From an uncultured Verrucomicrobiota bacterium (GTDB taxonomy: Bacteria; Verrucomicrobiota; Verrucomicrobiia; Limisphaerales; SXTU01), in the NCBI GenBank assembly GCA_903863315.1, contig CAIPBN010000139.1:1-5867 (forward strand): a DNA stretch of 5,867 nucleotides, in the 5' to 3' direction. The notes beneath the pieces were generated by a model that saw only the letters and a list, made by a program, of their open reading frames with translations, had not been told where the DNA came from and did no database searches. The translations under genes were made by a program, and so were the position numbers. This document shows, in pieces, positions 1 through 5,867 of this stretch; the stretch's first letter is position 1; every line of letters starts with the position of its first letter.

Positions 1-1107
1 CTTGAAAGTGGTGGACTTGCCGGCGCCATTCGGGCCAAGCAGGCCGAAGATCTCGCCCTTGCGCACGGCGAAGGTCACATCGTCGGTCGCCACGAAGGCG
101 CCGAAGCGGCGCGTGAGGTTCGTGCACTCCACCGTCACCGGCAGGTCGAGCGTCACATCGTCCATGCGCGCCGTGAGCGGCGAGGTACCGCCCGGGCCGC
201 CGCCCAGCGAGTCGATGAAGGCGTCCTCGAACCGGCCGGGCACGGGCTCGAGCGTGGCGCCCGCGGTTGCGGCGAGGCTGCGCAATGGCGCCAGGTCCGC
301 GCCGTCCGCCACCTCGCCGAGGTCGCGCACGAAGACGGAGCCGCCGCCCGCGCCCGTGCCGGTGCGGATGGGCACGGCGGCGAGGTCCTGGATGTTTTTC
401 ACCACCGCGTTGATGGGGACGAAGGGATACTTGTCGCCGAGCGGGAGGTTTCCGGACGGGCTGAGGGTGTTGGCGTTGGCGATGGCCGAAACCACTTCAT
501 CCGCCGAAATGCCGTAGCTGCGGAGCCGGTCGGGCTTGAGGTTGATGAGAATCGTCCGCGCGCTGCCGCCGAAGGGCGGTGGCGCGGAGACTCCCGGCAA
601 CGGGGCGAAGAGCGGGCGCACCTGATTGAGCGCGGCGTTCTGCATCTCGCCGACCGTGCGGTTGGCATTGGTCGTCGAGAAGACGAGGTAGCCGACCGGC
701 ACGCTGCCGGCGTCGAAGCGCGTGATGAACGGCCCCGGCGTGCCCGGTGGCATGAAGGCGCGCGAGCGGTTCACGTAGGCCACCACCTCGGAGAGCGCGG
801 CGCTCATGTCCGTGCCGGGGTGGAACTGGAGCTTCATGATTGAAGCGCCTTGGATGGACTTCGACTCCACATGCTCGATGCCGGTGATGTAGAGGAAGTG
901 GTATTCGTAGAAGTAGGTGATGTAGCCCTCCATCTGCGCCGGATCCATGCCCCCGAAGGGCTGCGCGACGTAAATGGTCGGGATGCCCAGCGGCGGGAAG
1001 ACATCGCGCGTCATGCGCTGGAGGCCAATTCCCGCCGCGAGCGCGATGGCAATGACACCGACCACGACCGTGAGCGGACGGCGGAGGGCGAGGCGGACTA
1101 GGTTCAT
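1..1107 (-). CDS. RND efflux permease N-terminus fused in frame to a tandem ABC-transporter ATPase (partial, runs off left edge)
   Basis: The frame is open for 369 codons from ATG 1107 to base 1. Residues 1 to about 271 look like the start of an inner-membrane RND (AcrB/MdtB/CusA-like) efflux pump: a first transmembrane helix at about 10-30, the motif TRDVFPPLGIPT after it, then porter-domain sequence (PFGGMDPAQMEGY, GSVPVGYLVFS, PLGDKYPFVPINAVVKN) up to VFVRDLGEVADGAD. A normal RND pump has about 1,000 residues, so most of it is missing. From about 272 the sequence becomes the tail of an ABC ATPase (LEPVPGRFEDAFIDSLGGGP), a linker, then a second ATPase domain with Walker A GPNGAGKST at 358-366. 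That tail-plus-second-domain order is typical of YbhF-type two-ATPase drug exporters. The join lies near bases 285-310 and keeps frame. The start overlaps the padR stop (ATGA), implying translational coupling. I infer a deletion fusion or an assembly chimera. A working RND pump is unlikely; the second ATPase domain could still function. Confidence 0.85.
   Translation of the reverse strand, partial: MNLVRLALRRPLTVVVGVIAIALAAGIGLQRMTRDVFPPLGIPTIYVAQPFGGMDPAQMEGYITYFYEYHFLYITGIEHVESKSIQGASIMKLQFHPGTDMSAALSEVVAYVNRSRAFMPPGTPGPFITRFDAGSVPVGYLVFSTTNANRTVGEMQNAALNQVRPLFAPLPGVSAPPPFGGSARTILINLKPDRLRSYGISADEVVSAIANANTLSPSGNLPLGDKYPFVPINAVVKNIQDLAAVPIRTGTGAGGGSVFVRDLGEVADGADLAPLRSLAATAGATLEPVPGRFEDAFIDSLGGGPGGTSPLTARMDDVTLDLPVTVECTNLTRRFGAFVATDDVTFAVRKGEIFGLLGPNGAGKSTTFK
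285..310 (-). other. Junction between RND-type and ABC-type coding sequence
   Basis: Reading leftwards, recognisable RND sequence ends at DGAD (codons around 306-295) and recognisable ABC ATPase sequence begins at LAPLRSLAA (codons from 294). Frame is kept and no stop codon lies on either side. The exact breakpoint cannot be fixed by eye because the residues at the seam fit both families. No insertion-sequence end or long repeat is visible at the seam. Confidence 0.7.
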
Positions 1108-1433
1108 TGCTTGTTTGCTTTCGCCTTCATCTCGCCGCGCAACTCACCGAGCTGCCGCTGCACCAGCGCCAGCACCTTGCGGCCTTCGGCGGTAACCGTG
1201 TAGCTCCGCCGCTCGCGCGACCCGCTGGCCGCCGGGCGGTCGCTGCGCAGCCAGCCAAAGCGCTCCATCCGCGCCAGCATGGGATACAATGTGCCGGGGC
1301 TGACCTCGTAGCCGTGATGCCGCAGCTCCTCCAGCATCCAATTGCCCACCACCTCGCCCTCGGCGGCATGGTGGAGGATGTGAATCTTCCAGAGGGCGAG
1401 CAGAATCTCGCGGTTGACGTTCTTGCGGTTCAT
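1104..1433 (-). CDS. PadR-family winged-helix transcriptional regulator
   Basis: This encodes a 109-residue DNA-binding repressor of the PadR family, whose members often control adjacent multidrug efflux genes and release DNA on binding a small ligand. The N-terminal winged helix-turn-helix is clear. MNRKNVNREILLALWKIH opens helix 1, SPGTLYPMLARMERFGWL at about 54-71 is the family's recognition-helix signature, and RRSYTVTAEGRKVL is the wing followed by the start of the C-terminal dimerisation helix. The length fits the short PadR class. ATG 1433 was chosen over an upstream TTG at 1541 because the extra 36 residues do not resemble the family and the PadR domain begins right after this ATG. 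No clear Shine-Dalgarno is seen. Its TGA overlaps the ATG of the downstream efflux gene. A perfect inverted repeat 17-33 bases upstream suggests autoregulation of the whole operon. Confidence 0.93.
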   Translation of the reverse strand: MNRKNVNREILLALWKIHILHHAAEGEVVGNWMLEELRHHGYEVSPGTLYPMLARMERFGWLRSDRPAASGSRERRSYTVTAEGRKVLALVQRQLGELRGEMKAKANKQ

Positions 1434-1876
1434 CGGTTGGCTGCGATGCTTTACGGTGGCCGTAAAAGTGGATGCCACGCAACAAAAACTTGCGAACGCG
1501 CAGCGCGCGGGAGCCAAGGGACTGGTGCCCGGAAAAAGCACTGGATGGTGCGGCCAGGCGGCGCACTTCCGAGTTGCTCCTTTGGTCCGATCACTCGCCC
1601 GGATAGGCGGGCAGGGCAGGCAGCGAACCCGGTTCGCGGAAGCTTCGCACGCTGAGTTTGTTCGAGGTCACGAGTTCGACATGCCCATCTTAGGACAGCG
1701 CATTCAGGCCCTTGCTGTGGCGCGGAGGAAAGTGGCTGAGGTCGCCGAGCGGCAGCCACGGCGGACGCGGCGGCGCGGCGGCGCGGCGATGCGCGAATCC
1801 GCGCAGCCGGGACTTCGCCGATGGCCCCACACCACGATGCGCTCCCCATGCTTTCAACTGCATCGTTCCGGATTAG
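1434..1876. other. Intergenic region without a supported gene
   Basis: About 440 bases separate padR from the phosphate-transporter remnant. Apart from the dyad at 1450-1466 it holds a GC-rich run of gcggc-type units at about 1762-1788 and a small hairpin at 1790-1805 (TGCGCG, loop AATC, CGCGCA) with no T-run. On the minus strand, from about 1826 to 1591, one frame reads as protein-like sequence (for example PWLPLGDLSHFPPRHSKG, then DGHVELVTSNKLSVRSFREP), but a TAA at 1692-1690 interrupts it. I recognise no family in it, and the other open frames here overlap real genes or have no recognisable product. Confidence 0.5.
1450..1466. promoter_or_regulatory. Inverted repeat, candidate PadR operator
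   Basis: A perfect 7-base inverted repeat, TTTACGG-TGG-CCGTAAA, lies 17 to 33 bases upstream of the padR start codon. Winged-helix dimers of this family usually bind such short dyads in their own promoter. It has no T-run and the loop is only three bases, so a terminator role is unlikely. The operator role is inferred from position and symmetry. No convincing -35/-10 pair was found around it. Confidence 0.5.
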
Positions 1877-2122
1877 GTGACGGACATGAGTCCCAGTCAG
1901 GGTTTGGCGGCGAACCTCGCGACGGCCGTGCTGGTGGTGACAGCGAGCTTTCACAGCCTCCCGGTGACCACGACGCAGGTGAGTGTCGGTGCGCTGTTGG
2001 GCATCGGCATCACGACGCGGCAGGCGAAGTGGCGCAAGGTCGGCGAAATCCTTCTAGCTTGGGTCAGCACGCTTCCTTGTGCGGCGCTTCTGGCGGCGGG
2101 GGCGTATTGGCTGGTGCGTTAG
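1877..2122 (+). pseudogene. C-terminal remnant of a PiT-family inorganic phosphate transporter
   Basis: The 81-codon frame (GTG 1877 or ATG 1886) matches the last part of PiT-type sodium- or proton-coupled phosphate permeases. It has SPSQGLAANLATAVLVV as a membrane helix, then the family's second signature loop PVTTTQVSVGALLGIGI at residues 29-45, then the final helix LLAWVSTLPCAALLAAGAYW. Complete members have roughly 330-500 residues and two copies of the PiT domain, so the N-terminal three quarters or more is absent. A TAG stands directly before the GTG, and I find no earlier PiT sequence upstream. The usual PVSTTH signature reads PVTTTQ here, with glutamine for histidine. An AGGTG lies six bases before ATG 1886 and could allow translation, but a one-repeat fragment should not transport phosphate. 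I read it as a 5'-deleted pseudogene; a short expressed membrane peptide is the alternative. Confidence 0.75.
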
Positions 2123-2201
2123 CCTTTGATTTCGTGGTTTTTCCGTAGTGGCGTCAGATTGGGCAGCCGCCTAGTCTTGTCTCGTTCCAGACACGCCGGG
2201 T

Positions 2202-2229
2202 TTGACATCAAACAGCCCGCCGTTAGGAT
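2202..2229 (+). promoter_or_regulatory. Sigma70-type promoter for the pilus ATPase genes
   Basis: A perfect -35 hexamer TTGACA (2202-2207) is followed after 16 bases by TAGGAT (2224-2229), four of six matches to TATAAT. Transcription would begin near 2236, leaving a leader of about 35 bases before the GTG at 2271. The promoter points into pilB and probably serves pilB, pilT and the following gene, since the gaps between them are 50 and 2 bases. The sequence match is direct; activity is inferred. Confidence 0.65.
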
Positions 2230-2270
2230 GCCGCCAGACGCCGTTCAACCAATTAGCATCGCTAAAAACT

Positions 2271-3989
2271 GTGCCAGTCAAAGATGATTACTTGGTAGAT
2301 ACGTTGGCGGACATGGGGTTGGTGACCAACGAGGACGTGGCCCAGGCCCGTGCGGAAGTTGAGTCCGGGGAGTTTCCTGACCAAGGGGTGATCGATCGGT
2401 TGATAGCCACCCAGATCATCACCGGAGCCCACATCACCCAGGCCAAGGCCATCCAGTTTGGCATGGAAACGGTGGACCTCACGGGCATCAAGATCGAAGA
2501 CGATGCCATTCAAGTTCTGCCCCGGCACGTCGCCAAAAAATACAAGGCAGTCCCGGTCTTTTACGGCGAGGGCAAGCTGATCGTGGCCATCACCGACCCG
2601 GCGGACTTGGACACGATGGACAGCCTGCGCCATGTGCTCAAGGTGGAGGACATCGAGTTCCGGGTGGCCACGGACGAGCAGGTGGAGCAGCTGATCAACA
2701 AGTATTACGGCACGGCGGAGGAGTCGGTGGCGGGGATGTTGCAGGATCTGACAGAAGGAGAGATTGATCTCGGTTTCGCGACGCCCGGCGGACCTGGGGC
2801 TGAGGAGGAGGAGGTCGAGACGGACGCGCCGCTCATCAAGCTGGTTAACACCATCATCGCGGACGCCTACAAGACCCGCGCCTCGGACATTCACATTGAA
2901 CCGCTGGAGAAGCGGTTGCGCGTCCGCTACCGCATTGACGGCTGCTTGCAGGAGGTCAACAGCCCCCCCAAGAAGCTGCAGAACGCCATCATCAGCCGTT
3001 TGAAGATCCAGGCTGCAATGTCCATTGCCGAAAAGCGCATCCCGCAGGACGGGCGCATCCAGTTGGAGATTTCCGGCAAGCCCATCGACCTGCGCGTCAA
3101 CTCCCTTCCCACCGTGCATGGCGAAAGCATCGTCATGCGTATTCTCGACAAGTCCGGCTTGAAGCTGGGCTTGACGGAGCTGGGCTTTCTCACGGACGAC
3201 CAGCAGACCTTCGAGCGCCTGATCGGCCTGCCTGACGGCATCTTGCTCGTCACCGGGCCCACCGGCTCCGGGAAGACCACGACGCTTTACTCCTGCCTCA
3301 ATTACATCAACCGTCCGGACCGCAAGATCATCACGGTCGAGGACCCGGTGGAATACGTGCTGGCCGGCATCAACCAGGTGCAGGTCAGCGAGGTGATCGG
3401 TCTCACGTTTGCAGCGGCGTTGCGCGCGATGCTCCGTCAGGCGCCCAACGTGGTCATGCTTGGCGAAATTCGTGACATGGAAACCGCCACGATCGCCATC
3501 AATGCCGCGCTCACTGGCCACTTAGTCTTCTCCACGCTGCACACCAATGACGCCCCGGGCGCGGTGCAACGTCTCGTGGACATCGGCATCAAGCCCTTCC
3601 TCGTGGCCTCCGCCAGCCGCGCCTTTCTGGCCCAGCGCCTGGTGCGTCGCATTTGCAAGAAGTGCATCGGCTCCTACATGCCCTCCGAGGCGGAATTGAA
3701 GGCCTTGCGGCTGGACCCCAATCTGCCGGGTGCAAACTACTCGAAGGGCATGGGCTGCGAGAACTGCAACAAGACCGGGCATCGCGGCCGGTTTGGTGTC
3801 TTCGAGGTGTTTTTGATCGATGACAGCGTGCGCAAACTGATCTTCGACAAAGTGTCCGGCGTGGCGCTTCGGGCCCGCGCCCGTGAGATGGGAATGCGAA
3901 GCCTGCGCGAAGACGGCGCGCGCAAGGTGGTGGCCGGAATGACCACCGCCGAAGAAGTAATCCGGGCGACGGTGGCTGACGAAGCGTGA
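2271..3989 (+). CDS. pilB: Type IV pilus assembly (extension) ATPase, PilB/GspE family
   Basis: This 572-residue cytoplasmic hexameric ATPase powers pilin polymerisation at the inner-membrane platform (PilC/GspF). A GspE/PilB N-terminal domain spans about 57-147 and is followed by an acidic linker (GAEEEEVETD). The ATPase core opens at ASDIHIEP (204-211). Walker A GPTGSGKT is at 329-336, the Asp box ITVEDPVEY at 354-362, and Walker B VVMLGEIRD at 394-402 with catalytic Glu399. The His box GHLVFSTLHTND is at 416-427. Zinc-binding cysteines 462, 465, 496 and 499 form the CxxC...CxxC pair seen in PilB/GspE but absent from PilT. All catalytic motifs are intact and the length is normal. GTG 2271 is chosen as the start because an upstream in-frame TTG at 2202 is the promoter's -35 box, and MPVKDDYLVDTLADMG begins like family members. 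No Shine-Dalgarno is evident. It could instead serve a type II secretion system, but the adjacent pilT favours a pilus. Confidence 0.96.
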   Translation: MPVKDDYLVDTLADMGLVTNEDVAQARAEVESGEFPDQGVIDRLIATQIITGAHITQAKAIQFGMETVDLTGIKIEDDAIQVLPRHVAKKYKAVPVFYGEGKLIVAITDPADLDTMDSLRHVLKVEDIEFRVATDEQVEQLINKYYGTAEESVAGMLQDLTEGEIDLGFATPGGPGAEEEEVETDAPLIKLVNTIIADAYKTRASDIHIEPLEKRLRVRYRIDGCLQEVNSPPKKLQNAIISRLKIQAAMSIAEKRIPQDGRIQLEISGKPIDLRVNSLPTVHGESIVMRILDKSGLKLGLTELGFLTDDQQTFERLIGLPDGILLVTGPTGSGKTTTLYSCLNYINRPDRKIITVEDPVEYVLAGINQVQVSEVIGLTFAAALRAMLRQAPNVVMLGEIRDMETATIAINAALTGHLVFSTLHTNDAPGAVQRLVDIGIKPFLVASASRAFLAQRLVRRICKKCIGSYMPSEAELKALRLDPNLPGANYSKGMGCENCNKTGHRGRFGVFEVFLIDDSVRKLIFDKVSGVALRARAREMGMRSLREDGARKVVAGMTTAEEVIRATVADEA

Positions 3990-4039
3990 CAAACCAAACA
4001 ATAGAACAGCGCGGCGTGGTTGGCTGAATCAAGACTACT

Positions 4040-5140
4040 ATGGGAACCTACTCGATGTCCGACCTTTTGCAGTTGATGGTGTCCGAGGGCGCTGCCGACT
4101 TGCACGTGCGCGTGGGCATCCCTCCTTGCATCCGCGCGCATGGTGTTCTGGAGCGCGTCCAGGGTCCGCCCTGCACGCCCGAGGACACCGAGGAGTTGAT
4201 GACCAGCATCACCTCGGAGGACAACATCCAGCATGTGCGCACCAAGGGTGGGGCGGACTTTGGCTTTGCCTTTGGCGAGTTGGCGCGCTTCCGCGTCAGC
4301 GCCTTCAAGGAGAAGGGCAACTTCGCCTTGGTCCTGCGTCAGATCCCCACCCGGCTGCTCACGATTGATCAGATCGGCCTTTCCCCGACGCTGGTCGAGG
4401 AGTTGATCCACAAGCCCCGCGGCATGATCCTAGTGACCGGTCCTACCGGCTCCGGCAAGTCCACGACGCTCGCGTCGATGATCAACATCATCAACGAAAC
4501 CTCCGATCACGCGCACATCATCACGGTCGAGGATCCAATTGAGTTTTACCACAAGCACAAGAAGGCGGTAGTCACCCAGCGCGAAGTCCACATTGATGTG
4601 CCGAGCTTCGCCGAGGCCTTGCGCCGCGCACTGCGGCAGGATCCTGAAATCATCCTGGTGGGCGAACTCCGCGACCTGGAAACCATCGACGCGGCGCTGA
4701 CCGCCGCCGAAACCGGCCACGTGGTCTTCGGCACGCTGCACACCAACTCCGCAGCCAAGACCATTGACCGTATTGTCAACGCCTTCCCGATCAACGCGCA
4801 GGAGACTGTGCGCATCCAGCTTTCCACCGCTCTGGTGTCAGTCATCGCCCAGATTCTCGTGCCCACCTGCGACAAGCCCGGGCGCCTGGCCATCCACGAC
4901 ATCATGGTGATGACCAACTCCATCTCGGCGCTGATCCGCGACAACAAGACCTTCCGCATCCCCTCCGACCAGCAGACCGGTGCCAAGTATGGCATGAAGA
5001 CCTTGGATCAAGGCTTGATTGACTGGTATATCAAAGGGCGCATCTCCCGCGACACCGTCGTCAACCGGTGCATTGATTCACAAGCCATCATGGGCAAGCT
5101 TCAGGAAGCCGACAACGCGAAGGCCGAATCGCAAGAATAA
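4040..5140 (+). CDS. pilT: Type IV pilus retraction ATPase PilT
   Basis: This is a 366-residue twitching-motility motor that drives pilus depolymerisation and retraction. An N-terminal PAS-like domain (SDLLQLMVSEGAADLHVRVG) is followed by the RecA-like core. Walker A GPTGSGKS is at 134-141, the Asp box ITVEDPIEF at 161-169, and Walker B IILVGELRD at 204-212 with Glu209. The His box GHVVFGTLHTN is at 226-236. The PilT-specific AIRNLIRE motif appears as SISALIRDNK near 294-303. There are no zinc CxxC pairs, which separates it from PilB. The length is typical and all catalytic residues are present. ATG 4040 fits; an in-frame ATG at 4055 (MSDLLQLM) is a plausible alternative, and neither has a strong ribosome binding site. 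It lies 50 bases after pilB and 2 bases before the next ATPase gene, so all three are probably co-transcribed. Confidence 0.97.
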   Translation: MGTYSMSDLLQLMVSEGAADLHVRVGIPPCIRAHGVLERVQGPPCTPEDTEELMTSITSEDNIQHVRTKGGADFGFAFGELARFRVSAFKEKGNFALVLRQIPTRLLTIDQIGLSPTLVEELIHKPRGMILVTGPTGSGKSTTLASMINIINETSDHAHIITVEDPIEFYHKHKKAVVTQREVHIDVPSFAEALRRALRQDPEIILVGELRDLETIDAALTAAETGHVVFGTLHTNSAAKTIDRIVNAFPINAQETVRIQLSTALVSVIAQILVPTCDKPGRLAIHDIMVMTNSISALIRDNKTFRIPSDQQTGAKYGMKTLDQGLIDWYIKGRISRDTVVNRCIDSQAIMGKLQEADNAKAESQE

Positions 5141-5142
5141 CC

Positions 5143-5867
5143 ATGTCGTCCGCCAACATCAGCGATCCCCTCCTGGCCCTCGTGCGCGAGCGCGGGCTGA
5201 TTGACGATCTCCAACTGGAGGAGGTCATGCAGGAGAACACCAAGAGCGGCAAGCCCATCGGCACGATCCTCGCTGATTCCCGCATCGTCGATCTCGACAC
5301 CCAGTTGACCATCATCGCGGAGCATCTCGGCACCGAAGTGGTGACGGGACTCAAGGAACTGAACCTCGCTCCGGAAGTCATCGCGGCTATCCCGCCCGCG
5401 ACCGCCCGCATGTATCAGTGCCTGCCACTCGAGGTGATTGGCAATTCGCTGCGGGTGGTCCTGGCAGATCCCCTGAATCCGGCCATCGTGGACGAGCTGG
5501 GTTTCATCGTGCGCAAGGAGTTGCAGGTGGTCGTGGGGGATCCGGCGGCGGTCGTGGCTGCCATTGCCAAGTTTTACGAGGAGAAGGCCGAATCCTTCGA
5601 GGACATCCTGCACGACATGGTGGGTGCCGAAGACAGCGTGAAGGAGCTGGCGGCGGCGGCGGCGAATCAGGAGGACTCGGCGGACGCCCTGGCCAACATG
5701 GCCAACGAGACGCCGATCATCCGCTTCGTGAACCTCATCCTTTATCAGGCGGTGCAGGATCGCGCGAGTGACATTCACTTCGAGCCCTTCGAGGACGAGT
5801 TCAAGATCCGTTACCGTGTGGACGGCGCGCTGTATGAGATGGCCCCGCCGCCGCGCTACCTGGCAAC
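5143..5867 (+). CDS. Second PilB/GspE-family pilus assembly ATPase (partial, cut by right edge)
   Basis: From ATG 5143 the frame is open for 241 codons to the window end. A helical N-terminus (LLALVRERGLIDDLQLEEVM) leads into a GspE/PilB N-terminal domain at about 50-145, with KPIGTILADSRIVD and the ADPLNPAIVDEL segment that corresponds to TDPADLDTMDSL in the first pilB. An alanine-rich acidic linker (about 168-190) follows, then the start of the ATPase core: PIIRFVNLIL and ASDIHFEPFEDEFKIRYRVDG from 208. Walker A, Walker B and the zinc cysteines would lie beyond the edge, so activity cannot be judged. It begins two bases after the pilT stop and has no strong Shine-Dalgarno, so translation is probably coupled to pilT. 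It is clearly diverged from the first pilB, not a recent tandem copy. It may be an alternative extension motor or serve a separate pilus-like secretion system. Confidence 0.94.
   Translation, partial: MSSANISDPLLALVRERGLIDDLQLEEVMQENTKSGKPIGTILADSRIVDLDTQLTIIAEHLGTEVVTGLKELNLAPEVIAAIPPATARMYQCLPLEVIGNSLRVVLADPLNPAIVDELGFIVRKELQVVVGDPAAVVAAIAKFYEEKAESFEDILHDMVGAEDSVKELAAAAANQEDSADALANMANETPIIRFVNLILYQAVQDRASDIHFEPFEDEFKIRYRVDGALYEMAPPPRYLA

Noticed and set aside
1790..1805. Hairpin TGCGCG-AATC-CGCGCA as a possible terminator
   Set aside because: The stem is only six pairs, there is no T-run on either side, and it is not next to the end of a supported gene.
1414..2148. Plus-strand open frame of 244 codons covering the intergenic region and the PiT remnant
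   Set aside because: It is in a different frame from the PiT similarity, is low in complexity and arginine-rich in the middle, and begins inside padR on the opposite strand.
2262..3521. Minus-strand open frame of 419 codons inside pilB
   Set aside because: It lies antisense to a gene with every PilB motif intact, its composition is the mirror of pilB codon bias, and it shows no recognisable domain.
3992..4021. AACCA...TGGTT pairing between pilB and pilT as a possible terminator or processing hairpin
   Set aside because: Five base pairs around a 20-base loop with no T-run is expected by chance; the genes are more likely one transcript.
3737..4411. Minus-strand open frame of 224 codons spanning the pilB-pilT boundary
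   Set aside because: It is antisense to two conserved motor genes and has no protein family features.
3250..4560. Similar DNA stretches in pilB and pilT around Walker A and the Asp box (for example ATCATCACGGTCGAGGA in both)
   Set aside because: These encode the same conserved ATPase motifs in two paralogues and are family homology, not a mobile or regulatory repeat.
5101..5778. Minus-strand open frame of 225 codons opposite the end of pilT and the second pilB
   Set aside because: It overlaps two well-supported plus-strand genes and its product has no domain; it is a codon-bias shadow.

Overview
The window is GC-rich bacterial DNA with dense, consistent codon use. The type IV pilus ATPase cluster, the PadR-led efflux operon and the weak Shine-Dalgarno signals would fit a member of the Verrucomicrobiota or a related PVC lineage. 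That placement is inferred from general resemblance, not from a marker gene.

Left part (1-1433, minus strand): an efflux operon read leftwards. A PadR-family repressor (1433-1104) overlaps by four bases (ATGA) a long open frame that leaves the window at base 1. That frame begins as a normal RND efflux permease (first membrane helix and start of the porter domain, residues 1 to about 271). It then switches, without loss of frame, into a tandem ABC ATPase of the YbhF/CcmA-like type: the tail of ATPase domain 1, a linker, then the start of domain 2 with a complete Walker A. Either a deletion fused two efflux genes or the sequence is an assembly chimera. This is the most unusual item in the window. 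A perfect 7-3-7 inverted repeat just upstream of padR is a candidate autoregulatory operator.

Middle (1434-2270): mostly non-coding. It holds an 81-codon remnant of the C-terminus of a PiT-type phosphate transporter (1877-2122), an in-frame protein-like stretch on the minus strand interrupted by a stop, and a good sigma70-type promoter (TTGACA, 16 bases, TAGGAT at 2202-2229) for the pilus genes.

Right part (2271-5867, plus strand): three type IV pilus motor ATPase genes in a row. They are pilB (extension ATPase, GTG start at 2271), pilT (retraction ATPase, 4040-5140) and, two bases after pilT, a second PilB/GspE-type ATPase cut by the window end. In this family PilB-type enzymes drive pilin polymerisation and PilT drives depolymerisation. 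The cluster therefore encodes the motor set of a pilus or pilus-like secretion machine, with two extension-type ATPases for one retraction ATPase. No RNA gene, CRISPR array or insertion sequence was seen.
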